NCBI GenBank assembly: GCA_038503035.1
Contig: JAVSML010024323.1
Location: forward strand, 372,001 to 436,000
Reading direction: 5' to 3'
DNA length: 64,000 bases
From: Crocodylus rhombifer
Lineage: Eukaryota; Chordata; Crocodylia; Crocodylidae
Part shown: in pieces, positions 47,165-58,940 of the stretch
How positions within the stretch are numbered: position 1 is the stretch's first letter
Layout of the letters: each line of letters starts with the position of its first letter
Position numbers and translations under genes: made by a program
The notes under the pieces: generated by a model
The model's database searches: none
The model's input: the letters and a program-made list of their open reading frames with translations, nothing else
Told to the model about the DNA's origin: nothing

Positions 47165-50100
47165 CACTGATACACAAGACACCCTGGGAGTTTTAATTAG
47201 GGCGGCTCTCAGAATTGCTCTAATTAAAGTGCCCCACCCCCCTCAACTCTTAAAGCCCATCATGTCTAGCAAAATGTATTCCTGTGTCTTTCCCATTTTT
47301 GTTTTAGCTAAAGGTGACCGAGAATAACAAATTGGCTGCTTCTTGAAATTAGTAGTATTACACCAATTTTTAACTTTCGGCTAACTTTCTAAGACAACCT
47401 AATATTGAAACATCTGCCCTTCTTCCTACTCTTTCAACTACCTGCAGTGTGTCCTCAGGTGTCTTTATTTCTAAATCCTTGTATATTTTCCCTTTTTTGT
47501 TTCCTTGCGATCTTTAATACACTTTGTAAAATCTGAATGACATGCAAATTTCCAGATGTGGAGTGGCCTCATCACCTTTAATTTTACCCATAAATACACT
47601 GGACAATAGTACTGGTTCAGTACAGAATCATACATAGTTTATTCATTGTAACCCACTGGTCATGCTCTGTTTCACAGTTTTCAGAATTAGCAGGCATCCT
47701 GTTTTTGGTTTCTCTTTATTTCTTCTCCCCACTTGGGTCTGTACATGAATGTGTCAAGTCTTATAATGCTGCAAACAACATTTCCCCATCTTCTCAGCTC
47801 ATTCTACAAAGACTCCTGGTGGCTTTCAGTCTGTGTCATTGCCTATTCCTTTTTCAAACATAATTTTAAAGCAGCCACATCAGAAAAAGTTTCTGTTTTT
47901 TTCTGTGTTGATGAGAGATTTTACAGCAGAGTTTTTGTCTGTTTATTTTTTTAAAATAGTTTAGTATCCAGGTACTTTAGGACTCATCACTTTCAGGTAA
48001 TGCTGCTATTAGGAAATGTACCCTGCCTTAATTTAAAAATTTAAAAAGTTGCTAACTTAATTTTTCTAAATGATTCCACAATTGTATGCTATAGTCTGAC
48101 TAGGCTGCAAAGCTTCAAGGTAACCTTTCCATTTAAAATGACAGATGAATGACTTCATCTTAGTACTTTTCATGGGTCATGACACAGGATGCAGACTAAC
48201 AGCTTAAACTTAAATATCATAGCAAATCTGGCTTTTGGCTGCCATGATTATTTTTCAAGCTACTGTACTAGCTATCTTGAGGTAATGACTTTTATAATCA
48301 AGTAAAGAAACATATTTATGTACAATTGTGAAAGAAATCTTACACTCTTTCAAAATATAGTATCCATATTGTTCTTATTTGTGCAGTAACTCTATGAAGT
48401 TTAGGACTAACCCTGCCCCTCACTATGCACAAGTTTTTCTTATTAGGTTGCTGCCTTTGTATATCTTTGCTTTTAATAATAACATGAATTATCATTCACA
48501 CTTCAGACAAATATACCATTTAACTATACTTGAGGTTTTTATTTAAATTTGAGATAAGGCTTGGGATGTGATACTAGACCCTTTGCATGACAAAGTCATT
48601 GGGGCAATTTACTCACTGGATATTAAAAAAATTCTGAAATATTTGATGAACTATGCCTGTGAAGGGCTCTGCCTACAGTGGAACCAGAACTTGAGAATCA
48701 GACGATAAGAATCACCACATTATAGAAACCATTAATCTCCATACAGTATTAGATATTTCTGTGGGGTCTGGCCAACCTCCCTCAGCCCCACACAAACCTG
48801 AAAATAAAATTAATCACTTAATCAGTCAAACTTGCAGAAGTATTACAGGTTTGCGAGCATCCCCGTACAAGACCTATAAATTCCCCCAGTTGAAAATTAA
48901 TACCAGCTATAATACAGAACATGTGGAAACACCTCTGGGGGCTAAATAGCACCCAAAAACCAGATGGTTCATTTCAGACAAACCTGGAAATAAAAATAAT
49001 GTAATTTGAAAAGAACAACATCTAATTCCTCTTTAGCATATCAGAGATTCCTACTATAACCTAGTTGGCAAGCACACAAAAAATACTATTTATTAACACT
49101 TTTACATCAACCCCCCTCCCATTTTTGTTTTTGTTTTGGCTTCATATCTGTTCTGTTTTTCATCCCAGCAGGACCCACAGTGACATACAATACCAAGGCT
49201 AACCAAGCTGAATCACTTTTCTGAACATATCTATCCTCTATCTCCATTCAGCTAGCCATTAAAGCCAGCTACACATGTGCAAAATAATAGTCTCATTCCT
49301 TATCCTCCTTTCCTGTCCCTTCATGATAATAATTTAAAGAAATAGCCCTAGTTTGCCTTATTTTTCATGTCAATCAACATCTGAAACTTCATTGCTCTAA
49401 ATGTATTTGTTTCCTTCTTTCCAATTTTGCTACCAGTTCAAAAAAAGAATCACAGCCTCAAAAGAAAGCAGAAAGTCTAAAATATTACAGACAAGAGTAC
49501 ACCATTGTGTGGAACTGCTGCTTATCCTCTTTGATAATCTTTTCAATTCTGTTAGTTACATCATTAATAGACATCTGTATTCTGTGATGATTACAATATT
49601 CATTAATCAAAGGCCTGGTATGCTGAGAGTTGGAAACTTATGTTCTATTTCTAAAGCACTTTAAAAAATCATTCTTCACTTGGAAGCCACATAGCAAAAC
49701 ATTTTGCCAATTAAAAAAGCTGTAGTAAGCTTCAGTAGTTAAGGCCCAATTCAAAATATCAATGTACAATCAAAAAAAAGTTTCAGATATTTAATTAATT
49801 ACAAAGGGACCATTCTTGAACTAGGTAGTCAGAGACCATGAAGGACTGATAATAATACTATAGGTAAGATTGAAGCCAGGTTCCTTTTCAGGTTTTAAAC
49901 ACCCCTGTAACTTTGATCATCAACACTGGTCTGCCTAGAAAATTGCAAGGTTTATTTAGAAGCTATGGACAAGTTTTTTTCAACAGTGTGGAGAAAATTT
50001 GACATTCTGCTGTTCAGTTGCAGGTTATTAAAATTTTTCATGATAACTTGTAGATTTTTTTTCTGTCATTTCCTTCTGTTTTTCTAGCTAAAAATAAAAC

Positions 50101-51229
50101 TTGTTACTATTGCTTTAGACTATTATTATATCTCTTGGAAATCCTGTGCAGAATGCATATTTGAAGAGTAATGATGGTACAATCAGCGACTTTCTTAATG
50201 ATTACTGTATCTAACTGTAGTGGTAACAACATTACTTTTGATAATAACCTATTGATAATATAAGGGCCCTTCTGTGTTTCACCATAGTAATCCAAGTAAT
50301 AGAGATCTTTATTTGTGGAACTACAGGGTTCTAACTTCATTTTGCAAACTTGTAATTCTTGTCTTATAATGCCACATTCAAGGTGGGCTTTTTGCTGAAG
50401 CAATGGATTCACTGCAAAATAGCATATAATCTTGCAGAAAACTTGCAAAGCTTTTTAAGCTAAAGCTAACTAAACTATATTCTGAATCTAGAACCACTAG
50501 ATCCTTAGCTAAGTTTGCAATCAAGATTTCACTTGAATCAGAGACACAATGACATGGCCAGACACCCCTGACTGTGGCAGCAGTCAGGGACCATGGCAAC
50601 TTCTAGTTGCTGCTGCACAGACGATGAGATTGTGCAGCTGTGCTGGCAACCTTTTTTTTCCTACCCACTCCTCTTATCCCTACTCATGGTGGCACCTGGG
50701 GTGGTTGCCTTGGTTTCCCCATCCTAAATCCAACACTGCTTTAAACCCCATATCCACCTTAACTGTAACTGCAGTTACTTTCTGGGTACCCTAGAATTTT
50801 CAATGAATGTTTCTAGACAATTGCTTAAATACTGTTTAGCAAGGAATACTTAAAATGACTAAAGAATGGAAGTACTTTTGAAAATCTGGCCATTTGTTGT
50901 TTAAAAAATGTAGTAAGTTAGTATCAATAGAATTTAAGCACACATGCCGAAAATGTGTTTTCCTGAATCAGGACCCTGTATTTCCAGACTAAAAGCTCAA
51001 TATGAGTGGGAAATTGAGAAGTTAAATTTGTTATTTGCAATCTAATATCGTATAAAATTACATGCACTTAGGTGATTTTGTGGACCTACAGTATTACTAA
51101 ATATCTATTCCCTTTAATTTTTAATGTCATGCTAATGCACTAATAAGAGAAATGTTTTTTTCTTAACTGGACAATAAAGGTATATTTTACATACATACAA
51201 GCACACATAAAAAAATTAACTCAGTCTGT
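47165..51229. other. AT-rich stretch, one possible MITE end
   Basis: No exon is supported. Near 50738 the minus strand begins CAGTGTTGGATTTAGGATGG, which looks like a hAT MITE terminus covering part of 50550-50738 (GC-richer text). A matching left end was not found. Frames at 49401-49664 and 50107-50448 are unassigned. Confidence 0.45.
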
Positions 51230-54062
51230 TACCATCCATGAGATGGCCTTGCTTGGGGAGATTGGGATCAGCGGCCCCCTGAACAGAGCTGAGTGGGATA
51301 ATGGAGACCTGGTGGGACTCCACCCATGACTGGACCACGGGTATAGAGGGCTATACCCTGTACAGGAGGGATTGTGTTGACAAAAAGGGTAGGGTTGTAG
51401 CTCTCTATGTGAAGGAAAGCTACATGTCCCTGCAAGCTGATGTTGGCGACCGGCATGGACAGCTAGAGACCCTCTGGGTAAAAATTCATGGGAAAAACGG
51501 CACAGGGGACACAATGGTGGGAGTCTACTACAGACCTCCCACTCAAAGTCCTGAGCTTGACCAGGAGTTCGCCTGGGAACTGACTGAGGCCGCTTGCTCC
51601 AGGGCCTTGGTTGTCATGGGTGACTTCGATTACCCAGACATCACCTGGGAAGATCACTCAGCAAAATCTGAGCGGTCGCAAAGCTTTCTCTCGTGCGTGG
51701 ATGACCTCTACCTGACTCAAGAAGTCTATGGGCCAATGAGAGGCAAAGCGCTGCTAGACCTGGTGCTGGCTACGGGGGACGACCTAATCGGCGACCTAGT
51801 GATCGATGGGAAGCTGGGTGACAGCGACCATGAGCTGATCACCTTCACCATCCGCCGTAAAGCTGGCAAGTCAGTCAGCAACACAGAAGTCCTTGACTTC
51901 AGAAAAGCCGACTTTGACAAGCTCAAGAGGCTTGTCGGTCAGGCCCTCAGGGACCATGACCCCAGGGAGATGGGAGTTCAAGAAGAGTGGTTGCTTCTCA
52001 AGGAAGCGATCCTCAATGCACAAGCTAAATCTATTCCAACACGGAGGAAAGGCAGCAAGAAGGCACAGCAGCCCTCCTGGCTCTCTAGGGACCTAGCAGA
52101 CCTCCTGCGGCTAAAAAGGAAAGCCTACAAAGGATGGAGGATGGGATTCACCTCCAAGGAGGATTATTCTGCACTGGTCCGGTCCTGCAGGGAGCAAACC
52201 AGGAAAGCCAAGGCTGCAACTGAACTCCAACTAGCTTCAAGCATCAAGGACAACAAAAAGTCCTTTTTCAGATATGTGGGGAGCCGGAGGAAAAGCAAGG
52301 GCAATGTTGGACCCCTGCTAAACCAGATGGGGCAACTGACAACTGACGCCCAGGAAAAAGCCAACCTATTAAATAGGTACTTTGCGTCAGTCTTTCATCA
52401 GTCCCATGGGACACCCATGCCTGCTATGGGACAGGGAGATCCGGGTGATGGGGATCCCCTACCCTCCATCAATGCTGACCTCATGAAGGAACACCTTGAG
52501 AAGCTGGATACCTTCAAGTCAGCCGGCCCTGACAATCTGCACCCCAGGATACTCAAGGAGCTGGTGAGCGTCATAGCCCAGCCCCTGGCATGGATCTTTG
52601 AAAACTCCTGGCACTCTGGTGTAGTGCCTGAAGACTGGAAGAAGGCCAATGTGGTGCCAATCTTCAAGAAAGGGAGGGAAGTGGATCCGGCTAACTACAG
52701 GCCTATTAGCCTGACTTCTATCCTGGGGAAGATCTTAGAAAAGTTTATTAAGGAGGCCATCCTTGAGGGACTGGCCCAGGCTAACATTCTAAGGGATAGC
52801 CAGCATGGGTTTGTTGAGGGTAGGTCTTGTTTGACCAATCTCATTTCCTTCTATGACCAGGTGACCTAACACCTGGACCAGGGAGAAGAGATTGATGTCA
52901 TATATCTTGACTTCAAAAAAGCCTTTGATCTGGTATCCCACGATCACCTCTTGGCCAAACTGGCCAGTTGTGGCCTTGGCTCCACCACGATCTGCTGGCT
53001 GGGAAACTGGCTCCGTGGTCAGACCCAGAGGGTTGTAATTGATGGCAGTCACTCATCGTGGTGCCCTGTGACCAGTGGGGTCCCTCAAGGCTCTGTCCTG
53101 GGACCCATCCTGTTCAACATCTTCATTAATGATGTGGACATTGGAGTCAGGAGTGGACTGGCCAAGTTTGCCGATGACACCAAACTTTGGGGCAAAGCAT
53201 CCACGCCAGAAGATAGGCGGGTGATCCAGGCTGACCTGGACAAGCTCAGCAAATGGGCGGACGAGAACCTGATGGTGTTTAACACCGAAAAATGCAAGGT
53301 TCTCCACCTTGGGAGGAAAAACCTGCAGCACCCTTATAGGCTCGGCAGTGCTACGTTGGTTAGCACTACAGAAGAAAGAGACTTGGGGGTCATCATTGAC
53401 CACAAGATGAACATGAGCCTCCAATGCGATGCTGCGGCTAGTAAAGCGACCAAAACGCTGGCTTGCATCCATAGATGCTTCTCAAGCAAATCCCGGGACG
53501 TCATTCTCCCTTTGTACTCGGCCTTGGTGAGGCCGCAGCTGGAGTACTGCATCCAGTTTTGGGCTCTACAATTCAAAAACGATGTGGAGAAGCTTGAGAG
53601 AGTCCAGAGGAGAGCCACGCGCATGATCAGAGGTCAGGAAAACAGATCTTACGATGACAGGCTGAGAGCCATGGGACTCTTTAGCCTGGAAAAGTGCAGG
53701 CTCAGGGTGATCTGATGGCCACCTATAAGTTTATCAGGGGTGACCACCAGGATCTGGGGGAACATTTGTTCACCAGAGCACCCCAAGGGATGACGAGGTC
53801 AAACGGTCACAAACTCCTGCAAGACTGTTCAGGCTGGACATAAGGAAGAATTTCTTTACTGTCCGAGCCCCCAAGGTCTGGAACAGCCTGCCATCAGAGG
53901 TGGTTCAAGCACCTACATTGAACACCTTCAAGAGTAAATTGGATGCTTATCTTGCTGGGATCCTATGACCCCAGCTGACTTCCTGCCCTTTGGGCAGGGG
54001 GCTGGACTCGATGATCTCCCGAGGTCTCTTCCAGCCCTAATGTCTATGAAATCTATGAAATC
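51230..54062 (+). mobile_element. CR1 LINE, best-preserved long copy
   Basis: It starts in the N-terminal part of the endonuclease and runs to a clean 3' end (GGGCAGGGGGCTGGACTCGA, GATGATCTCC, TCTATGAAATCTATGAAATC). Length is 2.8 kb. Sequence quality is much better than the copies at 345, 17065 and 29560, so it is relatively young. Its 3' end abuts hAT transposase sequence with no spacer. Confidence 0.94.
51301..53968 (+). pseudogene. CR1 ORF2 (endonuclease + reverse transcriptase), nearly intact
   Basis: This would have copied CR1 RNA into DNA at a nicked target. The endonuclease has GDFDYPDITWEDHS, KALLDLVLATGDD and GDSDHELITF (catalytic SDH kept). The RT has NYRPISLTSILGKILEKFIK, QHGFVEGRSCLTNLISFYD, motif A YLDFKKAFDLVSH, motif B SGVPQGSVLGPILFNIFIND and motif C FADDTKLWG. 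The thumb runs to AYLAGIL-stop at 53966-53968. I see three lesions. A TAA stop at 52867-52869 lies where related copies have a sense codon, and the same frame continues beyond it. One single-base deletion is near 53708, and another near 53825. The first 5' part of the endonuclease is missing. Confidence 0.92.
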
Positions 54063-54901
54063 TTGGTGGTCCTCAAGCCCTTCCTCAAGGCCACTGAGAT
54101 CCTTAGCGCTGGTGATACCCTCCTCAGCCAGGTGATCCCTGTAGTGAGGGAACTGGAGATCCAAATGGAGAAGTTCCAAGGGATCAGTGTTTCTGGCTGG
54201 GGCAGGCCGCTGTCACCAGACATGCAAGCACTGGTGAGGTGGCTGAAGGAGGGTATCAGGAGACAGCTGAATCCTTTGTGGTCCAGTACAGCCCATAAGA
54301 TGGTGGGCATGTGTGACCTGAGGGTGAAGGACAGCAAGTGCACTGGCAGCCCCAGAACCCTTGATTACTAGACACAGGTGCTGGTGAACAAAGTCAGGGA
54401 GGACGAAGTGCAGAAGTGAGGGGATGTAGAAGAGGGGGATCCACTTTCCTGTGCCAGCACTCCAAGCACCAGCACTGGCACCAGCACCAGCACCAGCACC
54501 AGTACCGACACCAGCCAGTCTCCTCCATGCCAGCCTCTCCCAATGTGGGCCATGGGCATGGCTTCAATGCTGGGGTCCAAATGCACCAGACCCCAGCCTC
54601 AGGCTGGGGCAAGGCTTTGGTGGCTACCTATCTCACTGAGGATGTGGAGCCACTGGACTGCAATCCCCTGGTCTACTGGCCAAACCACAGCGAGATGTGG
54701 CAGGATCTGGCCAAGGTTGCCCAGCAAGGCCTGTCCTGTCCACCTACCAGTGTTCCAAACAAGAGGGTATTCAGCATTGCTGGGGATGTTGTGACACCCC
54801 ATCGCATCTGCTTGGATCCTGGTTTGGCAAAGCAGCTGGTGTTCCTAAAGGTGAACCTCCCACTGCTGGGGTTCCCCAAGCTCCACTTGCAGATAGACTG
54901 A
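54063..54901 (+). pseudogene. hAT transposase C-terminal half (ZBED-like)
   Basis: The strand encodes LKPFLKATEILSAGDTLLSQ, then IPVVRELEIQMEKFQ. After two stops (the first at about 54369) and a CACCAG-repeat linker comes the hAT dimerisation domain at 54627-54898. This has YLTEDVEPLDCNPLVYW, WQDLAKVAQQGLSCPPTSVP, KRVFSIAGDVVTPHR and LDPGLAKQLVFLKVNLPLL. The W..L...A...L..P.TS...ER(K)VFS.AG pattern is the hallmark of hAT transposases and of ZBED genes. A frame change lies in the linker. Stops and the missing N-terminal half (BED finger, DDE first part) make it a pseudogene. Its left edge coincides exactly with the CR1 3' end. Confidence 0.82.
54464..54515 (+). repeat. (CACCAG)n tract inside the hAT remnant
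   Basis: About eight units of CACCAG/CAGCAC encode Ser-Thr repeats in the transposase frame. It is probably a low-complexity linker that has expanded. Confidence 0.85.
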
Positions 54902-55374
54902 GTGCCACCCTCCTCACTCCGTTTGCACCAATTTCCTTTTGTGAGTTTTATAAAAGCTGAGTAATGCCCCACTCTCCGTTGGAGGGCTCACTAACTGCAT
55001 CACCAGCCAGCAGGGGAAGAACATGTCTCTGCTGACCTCATTTCCCTGCCAGAACAAACTTGAGGGTATGGGATTGGGGCTATGGGGAAGGAGGAAGCCC
55101 CAGGTTTTGGGCATGACCACTAAAACTGCAACCTGCCAGGGTAAGGAGGCCTGGTGGGACTGCTGGTGGTGCAGCAGCCTCATAAATGCCAGGAACAACA
55201 ATCCCCTGGTGAAGGGCGGGTAGGAGGTGCTATAACCTTCAGCTAACACATGCACACACAAAGTCCTGGCTGGGGAATGCACAGACTTGCCATGTCTTTG
55301 ACAGGCCTGATACTTGCTGGTTGGAGTGTAATTGTGAGGCTCCCGGTGAGCTCAGCTTAGCTGCCCAGGATACC
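54902..55374. other. Downstream of the hAT frame; likely 3' part of that element
   Basis: GC-rich, non-coding, no clear terminal inverted repeat. It may be the hAT 3' UTR up to an unseen end. Confidence 0.4.
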
Positions 55375-56158
55375 AGGTTTAGGGTTGAAAACCCCTTTGT
55401 CAGGCTGAGGAAGTACCTGCAGTTGGTCCTGGATGGAAGAAATAGTAAAGAAGCCAGAGGCTGGCCTGCCCCACAATGCAGGCAAGAAAGCCAGTCAGTG
55501 GAAATGGAAATGGAAGCGTCAGTGGGGAAGGGACAGGCTGGGGTGGGGGGTAGGGGGAAAAGGAGGATGTAGCAGCGCAGGTAAAGTGATTTGGATTGTA
55601 ATTTGTTCCCTCTCAGGATCAAGCCTGGGACACTGAAGGCAGAGTGTTTTTTTGGTGAGGAATGTGCACCCACAGGTAGTTGGGTTTTTTTTGTCTTTGA
55701 TAGATTCTGGTGTGCAGTTTGTGGGGGGTTTGTGTTTTGAGCTGTAGAAAGTTGGCTTCAGTTCTGGTGCTGAGATTAGGTGCTTGTTTGAATGTACAAA
55801 CCACTTTTCAGAGCTGAGCCTATGAACTGCACTTCATCAGCCTCCTAGGTAGTAGGTACAGAAACTCATGGATTCGATATGCACAGTGGAGTTCTGGCAC
55901 ACTGACCTGCCAGACATCTGACACCCCAGGCACCTCTGCACTTTTACCTGCATTGCTACATCCCCCTTTCCCCACTATCCCTCACCCCAGCCTGTCTCTT
56001 CCCCCCCCCGATGCCTCCATTTCCATTTTCACTGACTGGCTTTCTTGCCTGCATTGTGGGCCAGACCAGCCTCTGACTTCTTTACTAGTCCTTCTATCCA
56101 GGAACAACTTCAGGTACTTCCTCAGCCTGACAAAGGGGTTTTCAACCCTAAAGCTTCC
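55375..56158. mobile_element. Penelope-like element, two pieces in head-to-head inversion
   Basis: The tail occurs twice, facing outward. It is antisense at 55375-55590 and sense at about 55935-56158 (CAGCCTGTC.., CTTTACTA.., CAGCCTGACAAAGGGGTTTT, CAACCCTAAA). The left piece continues on the minus strand into GIY-YIG coding (55619-55740). The right piece begins with TACAAACCACTTTTCAGAGC and CACTTCATCAGCCTCCTAGG, exactly the segment the left piece lacks. Together they make an inverted split of one element type, as PLE insertions often show. Confidence 0.72.
55619..55760 (-). pseudogene. Degraded GIY-YIG endonuclease of the left PLE piece
   Basis: Minus-strand text AGAATCTATCAAAGACAAAA, CAACTACCTGTGGGTGCACA and CACTCTGCCTTCAGTGTCCC lines up with the RMNAHRKSIKDK..GAHV..NH.LSNL part of the domain at 22691-22930. 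There are small deletions and a frame change. It is too short and broken to be active. Confidence 0.6.
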
Positions 56159-57834
56159 AAAGATACATTTTTTAAATACTCCTTTTTTCCATAATATACA
56201 TATAGATATACGAACATAAGATAAACCATCATACACCATGAGTAACATCATATGTCCAACACAACACAACATCTTTACTTCTTGCTGTCAATTCCTTTAT
56301 AAAAATAAAGGCTCTGTGACAGTTCCATTTGGGTACCTTTGATGTTGCTGCTGCTGGTGTTGAGCCAGCTAAGTTATTTTACCTGTTGTCACATAAAGTG
56401 GTGGACCGGGCGTGAGGCTGTAGGGGAGAAGAAGACCTCACTAGGGCACATTGCTATGTTGTGCAGAGGCCCCAGCACCAGGAAGGGTGCACCTTAACAC
56501 ACACACAGTGTCACCCACCCACATCACAAGTTTTGCTTGTCAGCAGCTTGAGGTGCAGGGCCCCGGACAACAGACTCCCCCAGCGAGACACACCAAGAAG
56601 GGTAGAGAGAGCCCAGAGAAAGGACAGAACCAGGGAGCACAGAGAAGGGGTTGAGCTTGGGGCCAGAGGGCTCAGAGCCCAAGAAGGGCAGAGAGAGCCC
56701 AGAGAGGGGTGAGTTTGGGACCAGGGAGCCTGAAGCCTGGGTGGGGCATAAATTACAAACCCACAGGGCAAGATAAGGGGCTAGAGCCCAGAAGCCAGGC
56801 CTGGGACAGTGAGCTTTGGCTAAGGGACCAGCTAGGGTAGAGGGGCAGAAGCTGTGAAGGCTGAATCCCCAACAAGGGAGCAGAAGCCTGAGGTGGCTTG
56901 GTGGCTTTGGGGCAAGTCTCTCACTGGAGTGATGATGCAAAATACCTGCAAGGCATGCACATGCCTGTAGGGGAGGATTGGAGGCCATACCCCCTAAGGC
57001 ATTGGGTGCCTCAAGGCACAAATGGGCCAGGAGGACCCAACTACTAACAGAACAATTCTGGGCTAGTCTGGGAAGGGAACCGCTGGTGAAGGAAAGTAGT
57101 GGGTTCTAGGACCCTTAGGCAGCTTCCTTTTTATAATTTAATAATTCCACTGAGGAGTAGCAGACAAGAGCGGAAGGGAAAGTACCCAGATTCAGCATGA
57201 GTCAGTAGCTGCTTGGCCACCAGGGGGGCAGCTCAGTTACTCCTGGGGCGCAGCTCTGCTACAATGGGAAATACCCTAGAGATAAGTGGTATTTCCAGAC
57301 AGTTCCAGTTCCTAGCTTCCCTCCTGGCTTGTGGCAAAGTGACTAGGTTTAGACAGACTATGTTTATAGTCTTGTCTGAAGAAAAGCCCACAAGATTCTA
57401 CTGTAATTGGAGAGTAAGTTTATACAATTATTGGGCTGCTAAAGGTGGCAACCTTTGCTCCCTGTTATCTTAACACACTTATACACACACATAAACTTTC
57501 TGTGGAGAAACAAAGCAATAGAGAAATGAAACCTGTGACTTTCAGAATCTAGCAACCAATCTAGCAGCCATTCTGAACCACAGCATACATGCAGAACTCA
57601 TGTTTTTCCTGGGTTCTATTTGCTCTCTTTATAATACCTGTGATTTAATATAAGCTCTTTAACCTTACAACCAAACTTCTATTTCTGTTTAATCTTACAC
57701 TGGAGCTAGAAACTGCAGTGATTTGGATCATGATTTTAATAGTTTAAACATTATGAGTAAGGCCTGGCTCAAACTGACATTTGGCATTTTTCTGAAAATC
57801 ACAAAATTTAAGGACTTTTACAAAAAATACTACT
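56159..57834. other. GC-rich unclassified block followed by AT-rich spacer
   Basis: Positions 56280-57110 are GC-rich, with a degenerate direct repeat (AAGAAGGGTAGAGAGAGCCC near 56595 and AAGAAGGGCAGAGAGAGCCC at 56681). The region has no coding frame I can support. The string GTGGTGGACCGGGCGTGAGG at 56399-56418 looks like the leader just inside an LTR retroelement, but this is unproven. 57110-57834 shows nothing. Confidence 0.35.
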
Positions 57835-58492
57835 TGCAATGAAACACCACAATATCACCAATTGCTGGAGAGCTCCCCAGCAAGCAGCCATATTGTTGCA
57901 AAAATGCTGCGGTTCGTTTCTCGGGAGGCGAAGAACTCTCAGACACACACTATTAGCAACTCAAAAGGTATATTTGCAAATAGGGTCAGAGTGAAGACAA
58001 AAGACCACACTCTGCCTCTGAGGAAAACTCTCAGCTGGGTTTTATCCCTTCCCTCCTGGGCACATGTGCAGAAGCAGGAACTCTTACAACTCATTTCCAG
58101 TTCATACAAACATATATGAAATGACGTCACGTCATCCGTCGCATGTGCGTTATAATTAACTACTTAAGTATGCAGGGTGGATAAGCATATATGCATTAGC
58201 TAATTACGCATGTTTAGAAAGCTCTCCAGGTTACCAAAAGTTCAAACCCCTCTCTTTCCCAAGGACACAGCCAATTAAATCACAGCCTTTGTAGTTTACA
58301 AGAGTAGAGGCAGAGGAGTTTGAAGGTATGTGTGATTTAGTGTTACAAAGAGATAGTAAATTAGCGAGATGTCCTTGGTGGTGTTGCTGCTTATCAGGTA
58401 CGAGATACAAACTGTGCAGTTCTAACAACACTCTATTCACTATACATTTTTAATAATATTTCTAACAATATCATGGCATTTCATTGCAACAA
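57835..58492. repeat. Small palindromic element split by an LTR
   Basis: The left arm TTGCAATGAAACACCACAAT begins near 57835. The reverse-complemented right arm ends near 58492 and reads TTGCAATGAAATGCCATGAT. The unit between the left arm and the LTR is itself palindromic (TTGCTGG..CCAGCAA at about 57862-57882). Removing the LTR would leave an approximately 85-bp foldback unit. Confidence 0.6.
57894..58467 (-). mobile_element. Solo LTR (574 bp)
   Basis: It begins TG and ends CA, with ATAT on both sides (57890-57893 and 58468-58471), a 4-bp target duplication as made by many ERV1-like and Gypsy elements. On the minus strand a CRE (TGACGTCA, 58122-58129) lies about 80 bases upstream of a TATA-like ATAAAA (58040-58045), which sets the transcription direction. 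No internal retroviral sequence is attached on either side, so recombination probably removed it. No coding capacity. Confidence 0.72.
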
Positions 58493-58540
58493 GATGGCTG
58501 TTGCAGGCTGAGGAAAGCATTCCACAGCCAGGAAAAAAAA

Positions 58541-58940
58541 NNNNNNNNNNNNNNNNNNNNNNNNNNNNNNNNNNNNNNNNNNNNNNNNNNNNNNNNNNNN
58601 NNNNNNNNNNNNNNNNNNNNNNNNNNNNNNNNNNNNNNNNNNNNNNNNNNNNNNNNNNNNNNNNNNNNNNNNNNNNNNNNNNNNNNNNNNNNNNNNNNNN
58701 NNNNNNNNNNNNNNNNNNNNNNNNNNNNNNNNNNNNNNNNNNNNNNNNNNNNNNNNNNNNNNNNNNNNNNNNNNNNNNNNNNNNNNNNNNNNNNNNNNNN
58801 NNNNNNNNNNNNNNNNNNNNNNNNNNNNNNNNNNNNNNNNNNNNNNNNNNNNNNNNNNNNNNNNNNNNNNNNNNNNNNNNNNNNNNNNNNNNNNNNNNNN
58901 NNNNNNNNNNNNNNNNNNNNNNNNNNNNNNNNNNNNNNNN
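58541..58940. other. Assembly gap (400 N)
   Basis: The sequence is all N. The true length is unknown because 400 may be a placeholder. A poly-A run of eight precedes it and GC-rich text follows. Reading frames that span it are meaningless. Confidence 0.99.

Noticed and set aside
53053..53472. 139-codon minus-strand frame
   Set aside because: It is antisense to CR1 RT in the 51230-54062 copy.
54416..54639. His-Gln or Ala-Pro repeat proteins in alternative frames
   Set aside because: These are off-frame readings of the CACCAG tract in the hAT remnant. The Ser-Thr frame is the one in line with the transposase.
57218..57234. CCACCAGGGGGGCAGC, CTCF-like
   Set aside because: It has one extra G relative to the core spacing and no other support.
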